A DNA stretch of 19,386 bases, from assembly GCA_963169595.1 (NCBI GenBank), contig CAUJFM010000122.1, forward strand, positions 1-19,386, read 5' to 3'. The translations under genes were made by a program, and so were the position numbers. The DNA comes from Bacteroidota bacterium. Its GTDB lineage: Bacteria > Bacteroidota > Bacteroidia > Flavobacteriales_F > PHOS-HE28. The notes below the pieces were generated by a model that was not told the origin of the DNA, made no database searches, and saw only the letters and a program-made list of their open reading frames with translations. Shown piece by piece: positions 1 to 5,841 of the stretch (the first letter of the stretch is position 1; every line of letters begins with the position of its first letter).

Positions 1-722
1 AGCTCGAAGCCATGTGCCTGCAGGAACCAACGGAGGTCGTCCCGCCGGAAGTGGGACAGGTGTCGGGGCACGTCATAGGCGGCCCAGTCGTTGCCATAGT
101 GTTGCGCATCCCAGCTTTCGCGGTCGGGCACGGCGATCACCAACAGTCCCCGGTCAGCGAGGAGGGCATAGAGCTTCTTGAAGGTGGCCTTGGGGTCGGG
201 CACATGTTCCAGTACATGCCACATGGTGATCACCTGCAGGTTCTCCTGGGAGGGGACCTGTTCGATGGTCGGCACCACGTTCACGGCATGGTCGGCGATG
301 GCTTGGGCGCGGGCCTTGTCGCTGGGCTCCACTCCTTGCACCAGGTATCCCCTGCTGGCGAGATAGCCCAGGAACTGTCCAGTGCCGCATCCGATATCAA
401 GCACCCTGCCTTGCGGCTGGTAGCGGTGGATCAGCTCATACTTGTTCCGGAGGGCCCGTTTGCGCGCCAGTTGGTACAGACGGTCCTTGATGGATGTGCT
501 GGCGTTGGTATGCGAGATATAGGCATCGCTCTCGTAGTAGCGGCCAATCTCGTTCTGGCCGGGTCGCGGGTTCGTGCTCCGGAAACTGCAGGCGGTGCAG
601 TCCGTGAGCTGAAAGGTCTCTCCAGAAATGGAGTGGTCGCGGACCTTGAGGATGGGTGCTATCGCGGGTTTTCCGCACCGCTGGCAGTGGCTGAGGTGCT
701 CCAATTGAGGGGTGTGTTCCAC
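1..722 (-). CDS. Class I SAM-dependent methyltransferase with N-terminal zinc-ribbon-like motif (partial, 3' end off the window)
   Basis: About 240 residues are visible, and the gene continues past the left edge. Seen: two CxxC pairs (Cys13/Cys16 and Cys42/Cys45) resembling a small zinc ribbon; the SAM-binding motif I, VLDIGCGTG, at about residues 107-115; an acidic strand-2 end (GVEPSD); and a WHVLEHVPDP motif typical of the Methyltransf_23/UbiG-like fold. A later segment, YDVPRHLSHF, is common in family members acting on sugars or other small acceptors. The start is GTG at 720-722: the frame has no ATG between this point and an in-frame TGA inside the end of mnmG. A TTG six codons downstream is an alternative. 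The gene follows mnmG by 16 nt on the same strand, so co-transcription is likely. Its start codon lies inside a parS-like palindrome. The substrate cannot be told from the sequence. Confidence 0.85.
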   Translation of the reverse strand, partial: MEHTPQLEHLSHCQRCGKPAIAPILKVRDHSISGETFQLTDCTACSFRSTNPRPGQNEIGRYYESDAYISHTNASTSIKDRLYQLARKRALRNKYELIHRYQPQGRVLDIGCGTGQFLGYLASRGYLVQGVEPSDKARAQAIADHAVNVVPTIEQVPSQENLQVITMWHVLEHVPDPKATFKKLYALLADRGLLVIAVPDRESWDAQHYGNDWAAYDVPRHLSHFRRDDLRWFLQAHGFE

Positions 723-730
723 GTGGAACG
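715..730. other. parS-like ParB-binding site 1
   Basis: TGTTCCACGTGGAACG contains the perfect 14-bp palindrome GTTCCACGTGGAAC, which fits the known chromosomal parS pattern GTTnCACGTGnAAC. It spans the GTG start of the methyltransferase and the gap after mnmG. Its flank ACGATC is shared with site 2, giving 19 identical bases. Confidence 0.85.
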
Positions 731-738
731 ATCGGGTG

Positions 739-2619
739 TTATCGGCCGAGGTAGACCATCAGTACGCTCAGGTCGGCGGGGGAAACGCCGCTGATGCGGG
801 AGGCCTGACCGAGGGTGGCTGGACGGATCTTGTCGAGTTTTTGGCGGGCTTCGATGGAGAGCGAGGTGAGGCGCGCATAGTCCATTTCCAGGTCGAGGGG
901 GACCTCGTCGAGGCGGGTCAGCTTCTCGGCCATTTCGCGTTCCTTTTCTAGGTAGCCATCGTACTTCACATTGATCTCGACCTGCTCCACGACCTCCTCA
1001 CGCAGGTCGCCGAAGCTATCGGCGAGCTCCTTCGTGGGGGCGGAGAGTGACTCCAGGTCGGCGTAGTTGACCTGGGGTCGGAGGAGGAGTTCGAAGAGCC
1101 GCACCTTCTGTTTCAGGGGTGATGTTCCACGTGGAACGATCACCTCGTTGGCTGCTTCCGGAGCGATGCTTTCGGCCTGCATCGCCTTCGTCAGTGCCTT
1201 GGTGAACTGTTGTTTCTGCTCCACTCGGCGCATGCGATCGTGGTCGGCCAACCCGATAGCGTGGGCACGGGGGGTGAGGCGTAGGTCTGCATTGTCCTGG
1301 CGGAGCAGGATGCGGAACTCGGCCCGGCTGGTGAACATCCGGTAGGGCTCTTCGGTGCCTTTCGTGATGAGGTCGTCGATGAGCACGCCGATGTAGGCCT
1401 CGTCCCTGCGGAGGATGAAAGGCTCCTGCTCGGCCAACTTCAGGTGGGCGTTGATGCCGGCAATCAGTCCTTGGCAAGCGGCTTCCTCATAGCCCGTTGT
1501 GCCGTTGATCTGGCCCGCGAAGTATAGCCCTTCGACCAGCTTCGTCTCCAACGTATGCTTCAGCTGAGTGGGTGGGAAGTAGTCATATTCCACTGCATAG
1601 CCGGGACGGAACATGCGGGCGTTGGCGAAGCCGGGGATGCGCCTCAGTGCGGCCAGCTGCACCTCTTCCGGCAGGCTGGTGGAGAAGCCGTTGATATAGG
1701 TCTCCACCGTGTCCCAGCCTTCCGGTTCCACGAAGATCTGGTGGCGGTCCTTGTCCGCGAAGCGGTCGATCTTGTCCTCGATGCTGGGGCAGTACCGGGG
1801 TCCGATGCCCTGGATGCGGCCATTGAACATGGGGCTCCGGTCGAAGCCGGTCCGCAGGATGTCATGCACCTCGGGGCTGGTGTAGGTCATCCAACAGCTG
1901 AGCTGGCGTACGAGCGGCCGGGTGGTGGGGGAGTAGCTGAACTTGCCCGGCTGCACATCACCCGGCTGCTCCTCCATCACGCTGTAGTCGATGCTGCGAC
2001 CATCCACCCGAGGGGGCGTTCCGGTCTTCATGCGACCGGCCTCGAAGCCGAGTTCCACCAGCTGTTCGGTGATGCCATGGCTGGCCTTTTCACCGGCCCG
2101 GCCACCCCCGATCTGGCGCTCCCCGATGTGCATCACCCCGTTCATGAAGGTGCCGCTGGTGAGGATCACCGCACGGCAGGGGATGCGCATGCCGAGCCCG
2201 GTGCGGACGCCAGTCACCTGCCCGCCTTCCACCTCGATGCGGACCACACTGTCCTGCCAGAAGTGGACTTTCGGGGTCTGCTCCAGGAGCCTCCGCCATT
2301 CCGCTGCGAAGAGGTTGCGGTCGTTCTGGGTGCGGGGGCTCCACATGGCGGGACCCTTGCTCCGGTTCAGCATGCGGAACTGCACCGCGCTGCGATCGCT
2401 CACGATGCCCGAGTAGCCGCCCAGCGCATCGATCTCGCGAACGATCTGGCCCTTGGCCACCCCACCCATGGCGGGGTTGCAGCTCATTTGCCCGATGACG
2501 CCCATGTTCATGGTCACCATCAGGACCTTCGAGCCCAGGTTCGCGGCCGCTGCTGCAGCCTCACATCCGGCATGGCCACCACCGACCACCACCACGTCAT
2601 ATGCCTCCAAAGTGCTCAT
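739..2619 (-). CDS. mnmG: tRNA uridine-5-carboxymethylaminomethyl modification enzyme MnmG (GidA)
   Basis: 626 residues, the usual family length. MnmG works with MnmE to install the cmnm5 group on the wobble uridine (U34) of certain tRNAs, using FAD, NADH and methylene-tetrahydrofolate in the cytoplasm. Seen: the FAD dinucleotide-binding motif GGGHAG (residues 13-18), MSCNPAMGG with Cys47, GPRYCPSIEDK with Cys277 (both functional cysteines at the E. coli positions), the TGTPPRVDGR motif, and an intact C-terminal MnmE/tRNA-binding region ending VLMVYLGR. The frame stays open far upstream, but homology begins at MSTLEAYDVVVVGGG, so ATG 2619 is chosen; GAGGAA sits just upstream as a possible ribosome site. 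A methyltransferase follows 16 nt downstream. The coding sequence contains a parS-like palindrome, read as Val-Pro-Arg-Gly-Thr. Confidence 0.97.
   Translation of the reverse strand: MSTLEAYDVVVVGGGHAGCEAAAAAANLGSKVLMVTMNMGVIGQMSCNPAMGGVAKGQIVREIDALGGYSGIVSDRSAVQFRMLNRSKGPAMWSPRTQNDRNLFAAEWRRLLEQTPKVHFWQDSVVRIEVEGGQVTGVRTGLGMRIPCRAVILTSGTFMNGVMHIGERQIGGGRAGEKASHGITEQLVELGFEAGRMKTGTPPRVDGRSIDYSVMEEQPGDVQPGKFSYSPTTRPLVRQLSCWMTYTSPEVHDILRTGFDRSPMFNGRIQGIGPRYCPSIEDKIDRFADKDRHQIFVEPEGWDTVETYINGFSTSLPEEVQLAALRRIPGFANARMFRPGYAVEYDYFPPTQLKHTLETKLVEGLYFAGQINGTTGYEEAACQGLIAGINAHLKLAEQEPFILRRDEAYIGVLIDDLITKGTEEPYRMFTSRAEFRILLRQDNADLRLTPRAHAIGLADHDRMRRVEQKQQFTKALTKAMQAESIAPEAANEVIVPRGTSPLKQKVRLFELLLRPQVNYADLESLSAPTKELADSFGDLREEVVEQVEINVKYDGYLEKEREMAEKLTRLDEVPLDLEMDYARLTSLSIEARQKLDKIRPATLGQASRISGVSPADLSVLMVYLGR
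1123..1138. other. parS-like ParB-binding site 2 (inside mnmG)
   Basis: TGTTCCACGTGGAACG, the same 14-bp palindrome as site 1, lies in the mnmG coding sequence 408 bp away. It is read there as the codons for Val-Pro-Arg-Gly-Thr, so the site is accommodated without disrupting the protein. Confidence 0.85.
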
Positions 2620-2638
2620 GGCTTGTTCCTCAACGAAG

Positions 2639-2654
2639 TGTTCCACGTGGAACC
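2639..2654. other. parS-like ParB-binding site 3 (mnmG leader)
   Basis: TGTTCCACGTGGAACC, the third copy of the palindrome, lies 20 nt upstream of the mnmG ATG in non-coding sequence. It falls between a possible mnmG -7 element and the start codon, so bound ParB could in principle affect mnmG transcription; that is inference. Confidence 0.85.
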
Positions 2655-2720
2655 TGGCCTTAATGGCCTGATCAATAGGGTCCTGAACCCATGGGGCAGG
2701 TACAGGTCCCATGGACGCAG

Positions 2721-2728
2721 CAAAGTTA
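2721..2728 (-). promoter_or_regulatory. Possible mnmG promoter -7 element
   Basis: On the minus strand this reads TAACTTTG, a perfect match to the Bacteroidota -7 consensus TAnnTTTG, about 100 nt upstream of the mnmG ATG. I do not see a TTG at the expected -33 position, so support is partial. The implied leader contains parS-like site 3. Confidence 0.4.
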
Positions 2729-2847
2729 GATCCCATACCGATCGGCCCCGGACCGTGTGCGTCTCTGGGCGATACCCTGATGGGGGTCAGGCCACAGGTT
2801 GACGATCGTCCTGTTCGCGCCCTGCGCCCGGCGATAGCTTTTCGGGA

Positions 2848-2855
2848 AATCTTCA
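2848..2855 (+). promoter_or_regulatory. Possible -7 element of the kelch gene
   Basis: AATCTTCA ends 4 nt before the ATG at 2860. It resembles the elements at 4063, 14276, 17406 and 18359 in sequence and in distance to the start. It is the weakest match to TAnnTTTG of the set, and no -33 TTG is obvious. Confidence 0.25.
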
Positions 2856-2859
2856 GACC

Positions 2860-4041
2860 ATGCGCACATCCGTACTCCTCCTCTTCATCGCGGCCACCTG
2901 TTCCGTGCAGGGGCAGGTCGCTTGACAGCAGGAAACATCCTGCCCAGGCGATGGCCGCTCCCATGCCTTCGCGGTAGCGCTGGGCGACCAAGCGTATGCC
3001 GGCACAGGACAGATCGGCGAGACCCCGGCTACCTGGACGACTTCTGGAAGTACGATCCCGGCACGGACACCTGGACCGCCCTGGCGGACTTTCCCGGAGG
3101 CGCACGGTCGGGTGTGTCGGCCTGGTCCGCAGGGGGGGCGTCTGTTTGCTGGGTTCGGCTGGAACGGTACCAGTGTGATCAACGACCTGTATGAGTACCT
3201 GCCGGCCAGCAACACGTGGGGGACCCGCCTTGGCGTGGCCGGAGGGGCTTTTCGTACGCCCCCGGTTTTGTGGTGGGCAATGTGCTGTACGTCGGCCCCC
3301 AGAGCGGGCACCAACCACATGATGTCCTACGACATCACCACGGGGCAGTGGTCCACCGTGGCGGACTTCCCGGGAACGTGGCGCAACCGCCATGTGGCCT
3401 TCGCGGTGGACGGCAAGGGCTACATGGGTGGCGGGCGCGATGCCAGCGATAACGTGCTCATCGACTGGTGGGTCTATGACCCCGCTACGGACAGTTGGTC
3501 CTCCATCGCCAACCTGGAACCCGCCACGGACGAGAGCAGCGCGTGCGTGGTGAACGGCTCGGGCTATGTGCTCGATGCGGGCAGCGGCGAAGGCGACCTG
3601 TTCCGCTACAACGTGGCCACTGACGAGTGGGTGCTGGAAGGCACCCTGCCCATCTACCGGCTATCGCGCGGGTCCATGTTCAGCATCGGTGGCACGGGCT
3701 ATCATGCCTTCGGGCTGAAGCGGGTACTGGCCAACCTGGTGCACTCCAACGAGCTGTGGTCCTTCACGCCCATGGTGGGCATCGCCGAGGCGGGTGCCCT
3801 TGGGGCCATTTCCGTGCGGTATGAGGCCGACGGATCGGTCTGGCTGTCCTCCGACCGCTTGGTGCCCTCCGGAGCGCTCCTGCAGGTGCAGGATGCGGCC
3901 GGCCGTATGCTGGAGCAGCGCAACCTGGCCGCTGGTGTGCCGCTACAGGTGCGCATCACCCCTGATGGCCGTACCCCGGGTCTCCGCGTGGTGAGCATCC
4001 GCAGCAACGACCGCCCTGTGGTGTGCCGGGTGGTCCTGTAG
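2860..4041 (+). pseudogene. Kelch-repeat secreted protein with C-terminal T9SS-like tail, reading frame broken in the 5' third
   Basis: The start encodes a signal peptide (MRTSVLLLFIAATCSVQGQVA), then meets TGA at 2923, where homologues typically carry Trp. Kelch-type sequence then alternates between frames: frame of 2860 to about 3016, a second frame for YLDDFWKYDPGTDTW, back at the seven-G run 3132-3138, away again near the five-G run 3218-3222, and back at GGG 3306-3308. From there to 4041 the frame is open, with further kelch blades (SYDITTGQW, VYDPATDSW, RYNVATDEW). The last 60 or so residues resemble a degenerate T9SS type A sorting tail (QDAAGRMLEQ, then GLRVVSI). Kelch blades form beta-propellers that bind proteins or glycans. 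Breaks near G runs suggest sequencing or assembly error, but true decay or slippage-based switching is possible. A small exported protein follows 34 nt later. Confidence 0.75.
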
Positions 4042-4062
4042 GTCCTGACCGCGCCCCCGGGC

Positions 4063-4070
4063 TATCTTCG
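4063..4070 (+). promoter_or_regulatory. Possible -7 element of the lipocalin-like gene
   Basis: TATCTTCG matches TAnnTTTG at all but one fixed base and ends 5 nt before the ATG at 4076. If used, the transcript would start at or near the start codon. No clear -33 TTG is seen. Confidence 0.35.
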
Positions 4071-4075
4071 GGACC

Positions 4076-4789
4076 ATGCGTCAGGTCCTGCTCGTCCTGT
4101 TCCTGCTGGCCGCGCAAGTGGTCCTTGCCTGTGCGTGGAAAGGCAGCTATGCCGGTACGCTGCAAGGCGTTCCGGTGGTGCTTCTGCTGGACTGCTCCGA
4201 GGGGGTCTACACGGGCCTCATAGAGGCCGAAGGGTATCCGTATGCGGTGCGCCTGACACCCAACGGCTCAACGACCGCCACCGGAACCTTCAGCGACCCA
4301 CAGTTGGGCGGTGTGCTCTCGTGCACGGCCAGGTGGCGGGAGGGTACCCTTGAGCTGCACATCGGCGAGGAGGAGGCCGCTGCGGGGGTCAAGCTTTTGC
4401 ACCTGGTGTTCCAGCGGACCTCGGCCGCGCCTCCTGCACCGGCCCCGCCGGCAGTGGAGGAGGGTATCAGCGATGCCCGCCTCATCGGCACTTGGACCTA
4501 CTCGGAGAGCTACGTGAGCGGCTCCTACTCCTTCGCCACCGAATGGCGCCTCACCCTGCTGGCCGATGGCACCCTGCGGCAGGTGGGCCGAACAGTGGGC
4601 GGCGGGCCTGATGTGAGCGGCGACAGCGGGGAAGGGGAGGTGGCCACGGGCCGCTGGCGCACCCGGGATGGGCACTTGGAGCTGGACGCCGGGGCAGGCT
4701 TCGCACCCCATGCCCGTTACGTGTGCGATGGCGACCGGGTGATGTTCACCCTGGCCAACGGCGACAAGCAGGTGTGGGTGCGGGAGTGA
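4076..4789 (+). CDS. Exported protein with two lipocalin-like halves, function unknown
   Basis: 237 residues. The first 19 are a hydrophobic signal sequence; Cys19 follows VLA, which could be a lipobox, although Leu at -2 is unusual, so a lipoprotein is possible rather than shown. Residues 22-113 form a beta-rich domain starting YAGTLQGVPVVLLLD. A Pro/Ala linker (118-127) leads to a second beta-rich domain (about 136-236) starting LIGTWTYSESY and ending DKQVWVR. The GTW opening and alternating strands resemble Bacteroidota lipocalin-like domains, a family known only loosely for binding small hydrophobic molecules. The gene lies 34 nt after the broken kelch gene and ends 10 nt before the convergent WYL regulator; a short GCGGG/CCCGC inverted repeat (4780-4796) spans its stop codon. 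No specific function is assigned. Confidence 0.75.
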   Translation: MRQVLLVLFLLAAQVVLACAWKGSYAGTLQGVPVVLLLDCSEGVYTGLIEAEGYPYAVRLTPNGSTTATGTFSDPQLGGVLSCTARWREGTLELHIGEEEAAAGVKLLHLVFQRTSAAPPAPAPPAVEEGISDARLIGTWTYSESYVSGSYSFATEWRLTLLADGTLRQVGRTVGGGPDVSGDSGEGEVATGRWRTRDGHLELDAGAGFAPHARYVCDGDRVMFTLANGDKQVWVRE

Positions 4790-4799
4790 GCCCCGCGTG

Positions 4800-5693
4800 C
4801 TACTTGTACTGCTTGGCGGCCGCCTTGTGCGCCTTGGCGATGGCCTTGGCCAGGGAGGCCGGTTCCAGCACGCGCACACCCTCGCCCATGGCCAGCAGTT
4901 CGTTGTGCAGCTCGCGGTTGGGCTGCACGAGCAGCTCGATCACGGTGCTGTCCTTGTCCTCCTTCACCACCTTCTGGCTGGGGTGCATGGGCAGGGCCTT
5001 CACGTACTTGGCCTGCAGCGGGGTGAAGCGCAACACCACGCGCTCCACCTTGCCGGGCGAGGCGTCCACCCCGATGATGTGGGCGTAGAAGGCCTCCACC
5101 TTGGACCGGTCGGTGGCCGCGAAGCGCTTCTGCGTGAGCGACACGGCGGTGATGCGGTCCAACCCCAGGGAGATGGGGTTGGCATACCCGTCGGCGAGGC
5201 CCAGCACGTACCAGCGTCCGCCGTACTCCTTCAGCAGGAAGGGCCGCATGCGGAAGTCGCGTCCCTCCTCCTTTTGGAAGCGGTGGTAGGCGATGTCCAC
5301 CCAGCGCCGTTCGCGGATGGCCCGCAGCAGGGCGCCCCAGTGCTGCAAGCCCTGCAGCGTTCCGTTGCGCTCCATGATCACATGGTCGGCCGCACTGCGC
5401 AGGTCGGTGCCGCTGCCAGCCAGCAGTTCGCCCAGCACGGCGCGCTCCAGCAGGGGCATCACGCTGTGTCGCCCGTCGCGCGTGGGCGGCAGGTGGTAGG
5501 TGTTGCTGTCGCGGTCGTAGGTGACCTCCAGGCCCAGTTCCACGCGGATCTGTTCGATGTCGCGCTGCAGGGTGCGCGCACTGAGCTCGAAGCCGTGCTG
5601 GTGGAGCTCCTCCTGGATCTGCGCGAAGGTGGGCGCGTGCTTCACCTGCTCCAGGATGAGCAGGAAGCGCTTGAGCTTGCCTTGGAAGGACAT
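4800..5693 (-). CDS. WYL-domain transcriptional regulator with N-terminal helix-turn-helix
   Basis: 297 residues. Residues 1-65 form a winged helix-turn-helix like those at the front of WYL regulators, with the recognition region around ELSARTLQRDIEQI. The WYL domain spans about 117-190 and contains RWYVLGLADGY (160-170), the sequence that names the family. A WCX-type C-terminal domain follows (about 215-290), beginning RVVLRFTPLQAKYVKALP. Such proteins are DNA-binding regulators thought to sense nucleotide or nucleic-acid ligands, often tied to DNA damage or defence. No defence genes are visible beside this one, so a housekeeping role is equally likely. It is divergent from the Trp-rich exported gene, with 148 bp between the starts, and convergent with the lipocalin-like gene. 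Confidence 0.92.
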   Translation of the reverse strand: MSFQGKLKRFLLILEQVKHAPTFAQIQEELHQHGFELSARTLQRDIEQIRVELGLEVTYDRDSNTYHLPPTRDGRHSVMPLLERAVLGELLAGSGTDLRSAADHVIMERNGTLQGLQHWGALLRAIRERRWVDIAYHRFQKEEGRDFRMRPFLLKEYGGRWYVLGLADGYANPISLGLDRITAVSLTQKRFAATDRSKVEAFYAHIIGVDASPGKVERVVLRFTPLQAKYVKALPMHPSQKVVKEDKDSTVIELLVQPNRELHNELLAMGEGVRVLEPASLAKAIAKAHKAAAKQYK

Positions 5694-5772
5694 GGGCGTT
5701 GATGTGCGGAACGTGAAGGTGGGAAAATGCGCCGGGATGACAACCGACAGGTGAAGGCCATGGCCACCGCAC

Positions 5773-5780
5773 CATCTTTG
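5773..5780 (+). promoter_or_regulatory. Possible -7 element upstream of the Trp-rich exported protein
   Basis: CATCTTTG differs from TAnnTTTG only at the first base. It lies about 60 nt upstream of the preferred start at 5842, unlike the other elements in this window, which sit 4-6 nt from the start. No -33 TTG is seen. Confidence 0.3.
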
Positions 5781-5841
5781 AGAGGACCGTCAAGCCCTCT
5801 GGGGCATGGTACTTGCGCGCATGTTCCACACGCCACTCCCG

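Noticed and set aside
1555..2802. Plus-strand open frame of 415 codons opposite mnmG
   Set aside because: It is the mirror of a conserved gene with intact active-site residues, and shows no protein-like motifs.
2835..2842. TAGCTTTT as the kelch gene -7 element with TTG at 2799
   Set aside because: The 33-nt spacing is far beyond the usual 19 or so, and the element closer to the ATG fits the pattern of the other genes better.
2620..3393. N-terminal extension of mnmG by 258 codons
   Set aside because: The family start is at the Met before the FAD-binding motif, and the extension is antisense to kelch sequence; the resulting protein would be far longer than any known MnmG.
5694..5772. Promoter for the WYL gene
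   Set aside because: The minus strand has CATTTTCC and a TTG nearby, but neither the element nor the spacing fits the expected -33/-7 arrangement.
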